Source: JAYREN01 sp963663375
GTDB lineage: Bacteria; Acidobacteriota; Holophagae; Holophagales; Holophagaceae
DNA: 64,000 nucleotides
NCBI GenBank assembly: GCA_963663375.1
Contig: OY760195.1
Span: 2,232,001 to 2,296,000 of the forward strand
Reading direction: 5' to 3'
Positions 44,661-52,427 of the stretch are shown in pieces; position 1 is the first letter of the stretch, and every line of letters starts with the position of its first letter. The notes beneath the pieces were generated by a model that ran no database searches, was not told where the DNA came from, and saw only the letters and a list, made by a program, of their open reading frames with translations. The position numbers were made by a program, and so were the translations under genes.

Positions 44661-46181
44661 ATGCTGAAAAAAGTCCAGATATTCAAGGCGCTGGACATCG
44701 AGATCAAGAAGCAAAGAGGTCCCGCGGCAATCAAGGACGCGTACCGGGGGCACCACTCTCTCAAGGAAGAGCTAAGCCAGCCGGGCATTTCCGTGATCGC
44801 TGAAGTTGCCGGAGGCAATCCGCTGCGGGGTCAGGTGCGGGAGAGTTTCCGACCTGCCACCCACGCCAAGAGCCTTGTGGAGAACGGGGCTCGCGCGATT
44901 TCCGTGGCCACCGATCGCTTCCTGTACTCCGCCGAGGACAAGCACCTCTCCGAGGTCCGCGGGCAGGTGAAGGTTCCGCTCATCCGCCGGGACTACATCT
45001 TCGAGGAGTACCAGATCGAGGAGAGCAAGATCCTCGGTGCCGATGCCATCTACCTCGTGGCGGCCCTTCTGGAGCCGGAGCGGCTCATCGCCCTCCAGCG
45101 CCTTGCTGCCGCGAAGGCCCTCGATGTAGTCGTCGAGGTGTTCTGCGAAGCCGACCTCAAGCGAGCACTTGAGGCCGAGGCCGAGATCGTCTGCGTCGTC
45201 GGCCGCGATATGGATACCTGGGAGCCCTCGTTCGACAAGGCTCTCGCGCTCCTCAAGAAGGTTCCGGAAAAGAAGTGCTTCCGGATGGTCGAGGCCGCCG
45301 TCGCCACCCTTGCCCAGATCCGCCAGCTCGAAGCCATGGGGGTCCATGGCGTGATCATCGGCGACGTCTTCCTCGACGAGTTCTATCCGGGTAAGCGTTT
45401 GGCCCAGATTCTCGCGGGGATCGAGCCTCCCAAGAAATCCCCGAAGGCCAAGACCAAGTCGGAAGCCGCACCGACCAAGGATTCCAAGGCCTCCACACCC
45501 CACGTGGAAGAGACGAAGGCTTCTGCCGGGGACAGTGCCACAAAAACGAAAGCCAGTACCAAGTCAGCTCCACTCTCACCATCCACCCCTTCACCCCACC
45601 CCGCCCGGAAGGGCAAAAAGGAGTTCCCAATGGAACACGTCCAGCTCCCTGACGAGACCACTCCCGTCGCGGATACCCCGGCTGAGCCTGTGAAGAAGGC
45701 CGCCAAGAAGCCCGCCGCCAAGAAGCCTGCCGTGAAGAAGCCCGCGGCCAAGAAGCCCGCGGCGAAGAAGCCCGCGGCCAAGAAGCCTGCGGCCAAGAAG
45801 CCTGCGGCCAAGAAGCCTGCGGCGAAGAAGCCTGCGGCCAAGAAGCCTGCGGCGAAGAAGGTCGTGAAGAAGGCCGTCGCCAAGAAGCCGGTCGCCAAGA
45901 AGGTCGTGAAGAAGGCCGTTGCCAAGAAGCCGGTCGCCAAGAAGGTCGTGAAGAAGACCGTCGCCAAGAAGCCGGTCGCCAAGAAGGTCGTGAAGAAGGC
46001 CGTTGCCAAGAAGCCGGTCGCCAAGAAGGTCGTGAAGAAGGCCGTTGCCAAGAAGCCGGTCGCCAAGAAGGTCGTGAAGAAGGCCGTCGCCAAGAAGCCG
46101 GTCGCCAAGAAGGTCGTGAAGAAGGCCGTTGCCAAGAAGCCGGTCGCCAAGAAGGTCGTGAAGAAGGCCGTAAAGAAGTAG
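44661..46181 (+). CDS. IGPS (TrpC)-fold protein fused to a long Lys/Ala histone-H1-like tail
   Basis: 506 residues. Residues 1-255 are an indole-3-glycerol-phosphate-synthase-type TIM barrel; shared parts are VIAEV (Glu48), VPLIRRDYIFEEYQIEESKILGADAIYLVAALL, VVEVFCEADLKRAL (Glu159) and a last barrel strand. Key residues of the enzyme are changed: the Lys of the first motif is Ala50, the catalytic Lys is Arg110, the Asn of INNR is Val180, and the Ser of SES is Ala212. It is therefore probably not an active TrpC. Residues 256-323 are a Ser/Thr/Lys linker, and 324-506 a DNA-binding-like basic tail of AAKKP and KKAVAKKPVAKKVV repeats, as in bacterial histone-H1-like proteins. An internal ATG at 45630 has a perfect ribosome site. 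Stand-alone between upp and eno. Confidence 0.85.
   Translation: MLKKVQIFKALDIEIKKQRGPAAIKDAYRGHHSLKEELSQPGISVIAEVAGGNPLRGQVRESFRPATHAKSLVENGARAISVATDRFLYSAEDKHLSEVRGQVKVPLIRRDYIFEEYQIEESKILGADAIYLVAALLEPERLIALQRLAAAKALDVVVEVFCEADLKRALEAEAEIVCVVGRDMDTWEPSFDKALALLKKVPEKKCFRMVEAAVATLAQIRQLEAMGVHGVIIGDVFLDEFYPGKRLAQILAGIEPPKKSPKAKTKSEAAPTKDSKASTPHVEETKASAGDSATKTKASTKSAPLSPSTPSPHPARKGKKEFPMEHVQLPDETTPVADTPAEPVKKAAKKPAAKKPAVKKPAAKKPAAKKPAAKKPAAKKPAAKKPAAKKPAAKKPAAKKVVKKAVAKKPVAKKVVKKAVAKKPVAKKVVKKTVAKKPVAKKVVKKAVAKKPVAKKVVKKAVAKKPVAKKVVKKAVAKKPVAKKVVKKAVAKKPVAKKVVKKAVKK
45630..46181 (+). CDS. Possible internal start: separate 183-residue H1-like basic protein
   Basis: In frame with the large gene, an ATG at 45630 (MEHVQLPDETT) is preceded by AAGGAG at 45618-45623 with a six-base spacer, a better site than that of the full-length start. 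The product would have a short acidic head then only Lys/Ala/Pro/Val repeats (about 60 lysines), resembling nucleoid-associated H1-like proteins (HC1/AlgP type). Whether it is really made separately is inferred from the ribosome site alone. Confidence 0.5.
   Translation: MEHVQLPDETTPVADTPAEPVKKAAKKPAAKKPAVKKPAAKKPAAKKPAAKKPAAKKPAAKKPAAKKPAAKKPAAKKVVKKAVAKKPVAKKVVKKAVAKKPVAKKVVKKTVAKKPVAKKVVKKAVAKKPVAKKVVKKAVAKKPVAKKVVKKAVAKKPVAKKVVKKAVAKKPVAKKVVKKAVKK
45699..45860 (+). repeat. 15-bp coding repeat (AAKKP units)
   Basis: Ten 15-base units and a partial one encode AAKKP with a single AVKKP variant. The copies are almost identical except GCC/GCG and CCC/CCT third-base changes. Such runs expand or contract by slippage or recombination. 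Confidence 0.9.
45861..46178 (+). repeat. 42-bp coding repeat (VVKKAVAKKPVAKK units)
   Basis: Seven full 42-base copies followed by VVKKAVKK. The copies differ mainly by GTC/GTT in one valine codon and one Thr-for-Ala change (third copy), so the array is recent or homogenised. Confidence 0.9.
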
Positions 46182-46201
46182 GAAGCGTTTTTTCACTGCT
46201 C

Positions 46202-46217
46202 CGCCCCCAGGGGGGCG
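46202..46217. other. GC-rich hairpin in the spacer before eno
   Basis: CGCCCCC and GGGGGCG can pair across two bases between the histone-tail stop and eno. It may be a weak terminator or attenuator; the run of T is upstream rather than downstream. Confidence 0.4.
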
Positions 46218-46233
46218 TTCTGGAAGTCTCGCC

Positions 46234-47514
46234 ATGAAGTTGATCGAACGCGTTTCAGCCCTCGAAGTTCTCGATAGCCGTGGTAATCCCACCGTGCTTG
46301 CCCGGGTGTACCTCAATGATGGTACCTACGGTCAGGCCATGGTCCCCTCCGGTGCCAGCACCGGGAGTCGGGAAGCGCTCGAGAAACGCGATGGCGACAA
46401 GAAGCGCTATCTCGGCAAGGGCGTCCTCGACGCCGTGCACGCGATCAACACCGAGATCCAGGACGCCCTCCAAGGGATGGACCCCTTCCAGCAGGCCGAG
46501 CTCGACGAGGTCATGATCAGCCTGGACGGGACCGAGAACAAGTCGAATCTCGGCGCTAACGCGACGCTGGGCGTCTCCATGGCGTTGGCCGATGCCGCCG
46601 CCAAGGCGCAGGGCCAGCCGCTGTACCGCTACCTGGGCGGGGCCTCGGCGCGCCTGCTGCCCGTGCCCATGTTGAACATCCTCAATGGCGGTGCCCACGC
46701 AGACAACAACGTGGACATCCAGGAGTTCATGATTCTGCCCGTGGGTGCACCCTCCTTCACCGAGTGTCTCCGCTGGGGCACCGAGGTCTACCACGCGCTC
46801 AAGGCTGTGCTGAAGGCCAAGAAACTCTCCACGGGTGTGGGCGACGAAGGCGGCTTTGCACCGAATCTGGGGAGCAATGAGGAAGCCCTGGTCCTCATCG
46901 AGGAAGCCATCAAGAAGGCGGGCTTCAAGCCCGGCAAGGATTTCTATCTCGGTCTCGATTGCGCTTCCAGCGAGTTCTACAAGGACGGCAAGTACGAGAT
47001 CGACGGCAGCAAGCGCGGCGGCAAGGAGCTCATCGAGTACTACGCCGGAATTGTGGATCGCCACCCCGTGATCACCATCGAGGATGGTTGCGACGAAAGC
47101 GACTGGAAGAACTGGAAGGCGCTCACGGACAAGCTCGGCGGAAAGATCCAGCTCGTGGGCGATGACCTCTACGTCACCAATCCCGAGATCCTGGCCAAGG
47201 GCATCAAGGAGGGTGTGGCCAACGCCATCCTCATCAAGCTGAACCAGATCGGCACCGTCACCGAAACGATGAAGGCCGTGGACATGGCCCACAAGGCGGG
47301 CTACCGCGCCATCATCAGCCACCGCAGTGGCGAGACGGAAGACACCTTCATCGCCGATTTGGCCGTGGCCACGGGCGCGGGTCAGATCAAGACTGGCGCG
47401 CCCTGCCGCACCGATCGCGTGGCGAAGTACAACCGCCTGCTCCAGATCGAATGGGAACTGGGCGCCGCCGCTCGGTACGCCGGAGCCGAGGCCTTCGGGC
47501 CGGTTCTCCGCTAA
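46234..47514 (+). CDS. eno: Enolase
   Basis: 426 residues. It interconverts 2-phosphoglycerate and phosphoenolpyruvate in glycolysis. The start IERVSALEVLDSRGNPTVLARV, the Mg loop SGASTGSREALEKRD, the catalytic stretch GGAHADNNVDIQEFMILPVG, GDEGGFAPNL, the metal ligands in LGLDCASSEFY, TIEDGCDESDW and LVGDDLYVTN, and ISHRSGETEDTFIADLAVATGAGQIKTGAP are all intact. It is followed after four bases by ftsB-like, the same neighbour pair as in many bacteria. Confidence 0.98.
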   Translation: MKLIERVSALEVLDSRGNPTVLARVYLNDGTYGQAMVPSGASTGSREALEKRDGDKKRYLGKGVLDAVHAINTEIQDALQGMDPFQQAELDEVMISLDGTENKSNLGANATLGVSMALADAAAKAQGQPLYRYLGGASARLLPVPMLNILNGGAHADNNVDIQEFMILPVGAPSFTECLRWGTEVYHALKAVLKAKKLSTGVGDEGGFAPNLGSNEEALVLIEEAIKKAGFKPGKDFYLGLDCASSEFYKDGKYEIDGSKRGGKELIEYYAGIVDRHPVITIEDGCDESDWKNWKALTDKLGGKIQLVGDDLYVTNPEILAKGIKEGVANAILIKLNQIGTVTETMKAVDMAHKAGYRAIISHRSGETEDTFIADLAVATGAGQIKTGAPCRTDRVAKYNRLLQIEWELGAAARYAGAEAFGPVLR

Positions 47515-47518
47515 GGCC

Positions 47519-47827
47519 GTGAACGCCGCCTGGCTCCTGCGATCGCGCACCCTGTGGGGTGCGATGGGTTGCTCCGCTGTGCTTTCGTCTGGCATCCTGC
47601 TCCTGGCACCGGACGGAATTCCCGCGCTGAGGAAGCGGCAGGAGGAACTCCACGGTTTCAAGACGGAACTCCTCCAGAAGGCGAGGCAGAACCGCGAGCT
47701 GGCCGAGGAAGTCCGCCGCTTGGCCTCCAAGGATCCTGAACTCTTCGAGGCCCTGGCGCGGAGACAGGGCTACGCCCGCCCCGGGGAAACGGTCTACAGC
47801 TTCCGCGAGCGCGGCGAGCGCCGCTGA
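47519..47827 (+). CDS. ftsB: FtsB/DivIC-type septum protein
   Basis: 102 residues from GTG 47519. A single membrane helix (about 10-32, TLWGAMGCSAVLSSGILLLAP) is followed by a coiled coil (LRKRQEELHGFKTELLQKARQNRELAEEVRRLASK) and the closing LARRQGYARPGETVYSF, the DivIC/FtsB signature. FtsB bridges FtsL and FtsQ in the divisome. Its place directly after eno matches gene order in many bacteria, which supports the call despite its short length. Confidence 0.85.
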   Translation: MNAAWLLRSRTLWGAMGCSAVLSSGILLLAPDGIPALRKRQEELHGFKTELLQKARQNRELAEEVRRLASKDPELFEALARRQGYARPGETVYSFRERGERR

Positions 47828-47842
47828 TTCACGGAAGGACAC

Positions 47843-48643
47843 ATGTTCAGCATCTCGGCCGCCTCGGGGAATGTCTTCGCCTATCTCTGGGCGGATGAGG
47901 CCCCACGGGACTTTTCGGGCCCCGAGTTCGCCAGGGCTCTCTGCCCCCGGGGCAGGGGACTGGGGTTGGACGGACTGTTCCTGCTCCAGCCCTGGGTCGA
48001 GGGCACACCCTGGGAGATGGACCACTGGGAGCCGGATGGCTCCAGGACCTTCTGCTCCAATGGCACCCGGGCGGCGGCGAGCCTCCTCCCTGCGGGGCTG
48101 CGGGGTGACTTTGATGCGCGGGTGAGTGGCGAGGCCGTCCGGTTGCGACTGGATGCCGACAGCGTGGGCCTGCGTTTGTCGGAGGGACCGGAGCACGTCC
48201 TTCGCTCCGCCCTCCTGCCGCTGGCGCTGCCCCACGCCTTCGGGTGGACCGGCACGCCTCACCTGGTGGTCGAAGTACCGGATGTGGATCGGGTGAACCT
48301 CGCCGATTTCGCACCGCCCCTGCGCCATCACCCGGATCTGCCAGAAGGCGCGAACGTCAGCATCCTTCAGGTGACGGCCCTGGGCCACGCCCGCATCCGC
48401 AGCTGGGAGCGAGGGGTCGAAGGGGAGACCCTGTGTTGTGGCCAGGGTTGCGCGGTGGCGGGGGCCTGGCTGGCCCAGCGCACTGGCACGATGGCGTGGC
48501 AATTCCGGCCCGCCGGTGAGGATCCCGTGCAGGTATCACTGGAGGCCATGACCGAGGGCCGCTGGTCGGGCCTCTGGCTCGCGGGACCGGTGCGACGCAT
48601 CGGTACGTTTCAGCCGGATCCAGTCCTACTGAATCGCCGCTGA
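47843..48643 (+). CDS. dapF: Diaminopimelate epimerase
   Basis: 266 residues. It interconverts LL- and meso-diaminopimelate for lysine and peptidoglycan. Both catalytic cysteines are present: Cys71 in PDGSRTFCSNGTRAAAS and Cys199 in RGVEGETLCCGQGCA. GTPHLVVEV and LPEGANVSI are also family features. The normal N-terminal GNDF is here GNVF, so one conserved substrate residue has changed. The doublet Cys198-Cys199 is unusual next to the usual ACGTG. A GGAAGGA site precedes ATG 47843. Confidence 0.88.
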   Translation: MFSISAASGNVFAYLWADEAPRDFSGPEFARALCPRGRGLGLDGLFLLQPWVEGTPWEMDHWEPDGSRTFCSNGTRAAASLLPAGLRGDFDARVSGEAVRLRLDADSVGLRLSEGPEHVLRSALLPLALPHAFGWTGTPHLVVEVPDVDRVNLADFAPPLRHHPDLPEGANVSILQVTALGHARIRSWERGVEGETLCCGQGCAVAGAWLAQRTGTMAWQFRPAGEDPVQVSLEAMTEGRWSGLWLAGPVRRIGTFQPDPVLLNRR

Positions 48644-48671
48644 ATTGGCCACAGATCCAAGTCGTGGGACC

Positions 48672-48701
48672 GTGGAACGTGTTAGACTCTGAATGTTCCA
48701 C
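48672..48701. promoter_or_regulatory. parS-like half-sites in inverted order upstream of parA
   Basis: GTGGAAC (48672-48678) and GTTCCAC (48695-48701) form an inverted repeat with 16 bases between. The usual parS joins the same halves as GTTCCAC-GTGGAAC. It may be a ParB or autoregulatory site; low confidence. Confidence 0.3.
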
Positions 48702-48765
48702 ATCCGAGGATGACCGGTGAATTCCCACCCACCCAGCCCATTTGCTGTGAAGTCGAGGTTCTAGC

Positions 48766-49551
48766 ATGTCTGCGCGGATCGTGGCCCTGGCCAACCAGAA
48801 GGGTGGAGTCGGCAAGACCACCACGGCGATCAACCTGGCCGCCTCCCTCGCCATGATGGAGAAGATGGTCCTGCTGATCGACTTCGATCCCCAGGGCCAC
48901 AGCACCACAGGCCTGGGCTTCCCCAAGCCGGATCAGCGGGCAGGGGCCTTTGCGCTGATGAAGGGCGCACCGGCGAAGGCGCTGATCCTCAGCACCGAAG
49001 TGCCCATGCTCCAGGTGATCCCCGCAGGCAAGGATCTCGCCCAGCTGGAGTTCGAACTCTTCGAACTGCCCGAACTGCAGGTGCTCCGCAAGGCTCTGGA
49101 CGCGGTGCGGGACGACTACGATTTCATCCTCATCGACCCTCCGCCTTCCCTCGGCATGATCACCCTCAACGCCCTTACGGCCGCCGACGAAGTGATCGTG
49201 CCGATGCCCTGCGAGTTTTTCGCGCTGGACGGCTTGGCCGAGCTGGTCGAGACCATTCGCCGCGTGCAGGCCGGGCCCAATCCCCGCCTGCAGATGGGGG
49301 GCATCCTGCTCACCATGGCCGAGGAACGCACCAATCTGGGGGCCGCCGTGGCCAACGAGGTGCGCCAGGCCTTTCCGGGCAAGGTCTTCCAGACCTTCAT
49401 CCCTCGCAACATCCGCCTGGCCGAGGCCCCCAGTCACGGCAAACCGGTGGCCTTCTACGACCTGAAATCCAAGGGCGCCCAGGCCTATCTGAGCCTGGCG
49501 CGGGAATGGATGGGCCAGCTCGAGCCCGCCCTCCAGGAGGGGGAACGATGA
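48766..49551 (+). CDS. parA: Chromosome-partitioning ATPase ParA (Soj)
   Basis: 261 residues with the deviant Walker A KGGVGKTT near residue 12, Walker A' (LLIDFDPQGH) and Walker B (FILIDPPPSLG). ParA binds DNA and ATP and drives segregation with ParB-parS. Its stop overlaps the parB ATG by four bases. The pair following dapF matches a chromosomal locus rather than a plasmid. Confidence 0.95.
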   Translation: MSARIVALANQKGGVGKTTTAINLAASLAMMEKMVLLIDFDPQGHSTTGLGFPKPDQRAGAFALMKGAPAKALILSTEVPMLQVIPAGKDLAQLEFELFELPELQVLRKALDAVRDDYDFILIDPPPSLGMITLNALTAADEVIVPMPCEFFALDGLAELVETIRRVQAGPNPRLQMGGILLTMAEERTNLGAAVANEVRQAFPGKVFQTFIPRNIRLAEAPSHGKPVAFYDLKSKGAQAYLSLAREWMGQLEPALQEGER

Positions 49552-50405
49552 TCCCGAAACGGCCCGCCCTGGGGCGGGGTCTCACGTCGCTCATGAACCA
49601 GATCGCGCCGGAGGATGCCAACTCACGCGAGCTTCCCGTGGGCAGCCTCGTGGCCAACCGCTACCAGCCGCGCATCCATTTCGATGAGCAGGCGCTGGAG
49701 GATCTGGCGGCCAGTCTCAAGCTGCACGGCATGGTCCAGCCCATCGTGGCCCGCAAGGTGGGCGACAAGTTCGAGATCATCGCGGGCGAGCGCCGCTGGC
49801 GCGCCGCCAAGCGGGCCGGGATCTCCATGGTGCCGGTGGTGCTCAAGGAAGTGCCCGAGGATCGGCTCCTGGAATTCGCCCTGGTAGAAAACATCCAGCG
49901 TCAGGAGTTGAACGCCATCGAAGAGGCCAAGGCCTATTGGCAGTTGGGCGAGCATCTGCGGCTCACCCAGGAACAGGTGGCGGATCGCGTGGGCAAGAGC
50001 CGCCCCCAGGTGGCCAACACGCTGCGTCTGCTGCGCCTCCCCGCGCCGATCCAGGAAATGGTCGCCACCGGCACGGTGTCCACGGGGCACGCCAAGGTGC
50101 TCCTGGGCGTGGAAGAGGCCCGCATTCAGGAGAATCTGGCCAACGAGATCGTGGCCAAGCAGCTCTCCGTTCGGGCGCTGGAGGCCAAGGTGCATCAGCT
50201 GGCCCGCCAGCGGAAGGCCCGGGCCAAGCGCCACAATCCCAGCGTCTTCCTCAAGGCCGCCGCCGAGGAGTTGACCCAGGCCTGGGGCACCCGGGTGGAG
50301 ATCAAGCCCAAGGGCAAGGGTGGGGCCCTCCTGCTTCATTTCGGCAGCGAAGATGAACTGGAGCGCCTCTTCGAGTCCCTGAAGCACGGGCCCAAGAAGG
50401 CCTGA
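49548..50405 (+). CDS. parB: Chromosome-partitioning protein ParB (Spo0J)
   Basis: 285 residues from ATG 49548 (GGAGGGGG upstream). The N-terminal ALGRGLTSLMNQ box, the CTP-binding part (VGDKFEIIAGERRWRAAKRAG and LLEFALVENIQRQELNAIEEA) and the helix-turn-helix LTQEQVADRVGKSRPQVANTLRLLRLP are complete. The C-terminal dimerisation region ends Lys-rich. ParB binds parS and spreads, with ParA. Immediately followed by folC with one base between. Confidence 0.96.
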   Translation: MIPKRPALGRGLTSLMNQIAPEDANSRELPVGSLVANRYQPRIHFDEQALEDLAASLKLHGMVQPIVARKVGDKFEIIAGERRWRAAKRAGISMVPVVLKEVPEDRLLEFALVENIQRQELNAIEEAKAYWQLGEHLRLTQEQVADRVGKSRPQVANTLRLLRLPAPIQEMVATGTVSTGHAKVLLGVEEARIQENLANEIVAKQLSVRALEAKVHQLARQRKARAKRHNPSVFLKAAAEELTQAWGTRVEIKPKGKGGALLLHFGSEDELERLFESLKHGPKKA

Positions 50406-50406
50406 G

Positions 50407-51684
50407 ATGTCGGCCCCCGAGACCGGAAGCCCCTTTCCTTCCCTGGAAGGCGCACTGGATTGGCAAACCTTCCCGAATATCCAGCGGCTGGAGGCCCGGG
50501 GACACTGGGGCATCAAGCGGGGGCTCGGCAATCCGAATCTGTTGCTCGAGGGGCTCGGTCACCCCGAACTGGGCTTCCCTTGTGTGCTCATCGCCGGGAC
50601 CAACGGCAAGGGCTCTACGGGCGCCTTTCTCGCTCACGCGCTGCGGGCCTGCGGCCTCACGGTGGGCTGGACCACCTCACCGCACCTCATCGCCCCCACG
50701 GAGCGGATCTGGATCGACGGCCATTTCATCGGCGCCTCCGCCCTGGATCTGCTCCTGAGCGAAGCCTTCGACTGTGAGGTTCGCGCGGGGATCCAGGCCA
50801 CCTATTTCGAACTGATGATCACCTCCGCCATGCTGGCCTTCCGCATGACGGGCGTGGAGGTGGCCATCGTAGAAGTCGGCATGGGGGGCCGCTGGGATGC
50901 GACGAACGCCCTGGACCCGCTGCTTACGGTGCTTACCAATGTCGGGTTGGATCACACAGCCTTCCTGGGGGAAACCCGGGAAGCCATCGGCCGAGAAAAA
51001 CTCTGCACCGCTCGCGATGGCCGCCCTCTGGTGATGGGGCCCACCCTCGATCCCCAGTGGGTTCGACCCCTGTTGGAGTGTCGCCCAGAGCTTTGCCCCG
51101 CACCCAGCCTCCAGGCCGACGAGATCCGTTGGGATCGCAGCCTTACCCAGGGGCGTTCCATCGGCCTGCCGGGCATTCACCAGTTGGAGAACCTGGCCAC
51201 GGCCCTGGAAACCCTGCGCCAGCTGCGCCGCATCGGCTTCCCCATCCCCGAAGGGGAGATGTGGGAGGGCATCGCCGCGACCCGCTGGCCGGGGCGCATG
51301 TGGGAAATACCGTGCCTTCCGGGGGTCTGGGTGGACGGCGCCCACAACCCCGATGGGGCGGCCACCGTGGCCCGGCATGCCCTGACCTGCGGGGTCCGGC
51401 CCCACCTGTTCTTCGGCGCCATGGGCGACAAGGATCTGGCCCAAATGGCCGCCGCCCTGAAGGCCATGAACCCCCGGTCCGTGACGCTGGTGAAGGGCTC
51501 CAACGAGCGCTATGCCTCCGCGGAGGCCCTGCGGGCCGCCTGGGGTGAGGACCTTCCCCTGCTGGATATTGGAGCGCTCGCCGCCCACCTGCGGACGCCA
51601 GAACCCGATATTCGACTGGTGACCGGATCCCTGTTCCTGTTGGGGGATCTGCTCCGGGCCCTGAGCGTCGTTCCTCAGACCTGA
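50407..51684 (+). CDS. folC: Bifunctional folylpolyglutamate/dihydrofolate synthase
   Basis: 425 residues. It adds glutamate to dihydropteroate and folates. The ATP loop GTNGKGSTGAFLAHAL, SPHLIAPTERIWIDG, the metal/DHFS part VEVGMGGRWDATNA, NVGLDHTAFLGE and the substrate loop VDGAHNPDGA are present. The Lys normally carbamylated is in the AIGREK stretch. It starts one base after the parB stop. Folate is also the methyl source for ThyX in this window. Confidence 0.93.
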   Translation: MSAPETGSPFPSLEGALDWQTFPNIQRLEARGHWGIKRGLGNPNLLLEGLGHPELGFPCVLIAGTNGKGSTGAFLAHALRACGLTVGWTTSPHLIAPTERIWIDGHFIGASALDLLLSEAFDCEVRAGIQATYFELMITSAMLAFRMTGVEVAIVEVGMGGRWDATNALDPLLTVLTNVGLDHTAFLGETREAIGREKLCTARDGRPLVMGPTLDPQWVRPLLECRPELCPAPSLQADEIRWDRSLTQGRSIGLPGIHQLENLATALETLRQLRRIGFPIPEGEMWEGIAATRWPGRMWEIPCLPGVWVDGAHNPDGAATVARHALTCGVRPHLFFGAMGDKDLAQMAAALKAMNPRSVTLVKGSNERYASAEALRAAWGEDLPLLDIGALAAHLRTPEPDIRLVTGSLFLLGDLLRALSVVPQT

Positions 51685-51702
51685 GCTCCCCAGAGCCGAT
51701 GG

Positions 51703-52416
51703 GTGGGCATGAGGCAGATGTTGCTGGGATTCCTCCTGGGCCCGATGCTCGCAGGGGGGCCGCCCCTTCAGGTGGCGGGGGTCGTGCGCAGCGGAGTGCC
51801 GCCCTACGACGAGGCGGAGCGGCTCTATCGCCTCGAAGGCGAGGGCTCCCAGGTGCTTCAAATCAAGGAGTACCTGACTCTCCGGCGGGTGGGTGAGCGA
51901 CGTCCCCTCGGGCGGCTCCAGGTGATGGCCATCAAGGATGGGTACGCCCTGGCACGGTTGACCACTCCCGGCGAGACGTACCCCCTGAAGGGCGATCTCA
52001 TCGTGCGCCACGAAAGGGCTGTGCCATTGCCGGTCCTGCCGGAACCGACCTCCGGGGAAGGGTTGCGTCCCCCCGGGGATTTGGCGCCCAGGGTGCTGCA
52101 ACTCACGATCCCCAGGAGTCCTTCGACAGAGAAACTCCATCAGGAACCCATCTTCTTCCTCAAGGGCAGCGCCGAACTCTCCCCGGCGGCCCGGGTCAAG
52201 CTCAAGGCCTGGGTCGGGGCCTGGGGGCTTGAGGGGCGCTGGGTCTTGCGGGTGCCGAAGGATCCCCAGGTGCCCGCGAGCCTCTCCCAGGCGCGGGTGG
52301 AGGCGCTGAAGCAGGCCCTGGGTCAGCTCGGGGTGAGCCGTGTCGAACTGGATTCGCAGGCGCCGGGAGTGCTTTCCCGCTTCGATTCGATCCACCTGGC
52401 CAAGGAACCTTGGTAG
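51703..52416 (+). CDS. Exported protein, function unknown (weak OmpA-like C-terminus)
   Basis: 237 residues with a signal peptide (MRQMLLGFLLGPMLAGG). The first half has strand-like parts (RLYRLEGEGSQVLQIKEYLTLRR and LQVMAIKDGYALARLTTPG). The C-terminal half, IFFLKGSAELSPAARVKLKAWVGAWG then ARVEALKQALGQLGVSRVEL, recalls the OmpA-type peptidoglycan-binding pattern, but the central Asp/Arg residues are not clear. Start uncertain between GTG 51703 and ATG 51709. It ends 11 bases before the kinase gene and probably shares its transcript. Confidence 0.65.
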   Translation: MGMRQMLLGFLLGPMLAGGPPLQVAGVVRSGVPPYDEAERLYRLEGEGSQVLQIKEYLTLRRVGERRPLGRLQVMAIKDGYALARLTTPGETYPLKGDLIVRHERAVPLPVLPEPTSGEGLRPPGDLAPRVLQLTIPRSPSTEKLHQEPIFFLKGSAELSPAARVKLKAWVGAWGLEGRWVLRVPKDPQVPASLSQARVEALKQALGQLGVSRVELDSQAPGVLSRFDSIHLAKEPW

Positions 52417-52427
52417 GCTCACTTCTA

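Noticed and set aside
45383..46150. A minus-strand frame of repeated FFTTFLATGFLATA units.
   Set aside because: It is the complement of the Lys/Ala repeat; the plus-strand frame has a ribosome site and the linked barrel.
45690..46178. Possible CRISPR array because of regular repeats.
   Set aside because: Units are contiguous coding repeats of 15 and 42 bp with no unique spacers and no cas genes.
46255..47730. A 491-codon open frame on the minus strand, opposite enolase.
   Set aside because: Enolase is certain; the antisense frame has no recognisable domain.
50407..51684. Whether folC might be a Mur ligase.
   Set aside because: The ATP loop GTNGKGS and SPHL motif are specific to FolC, and Mur-type substrate domains are absent.
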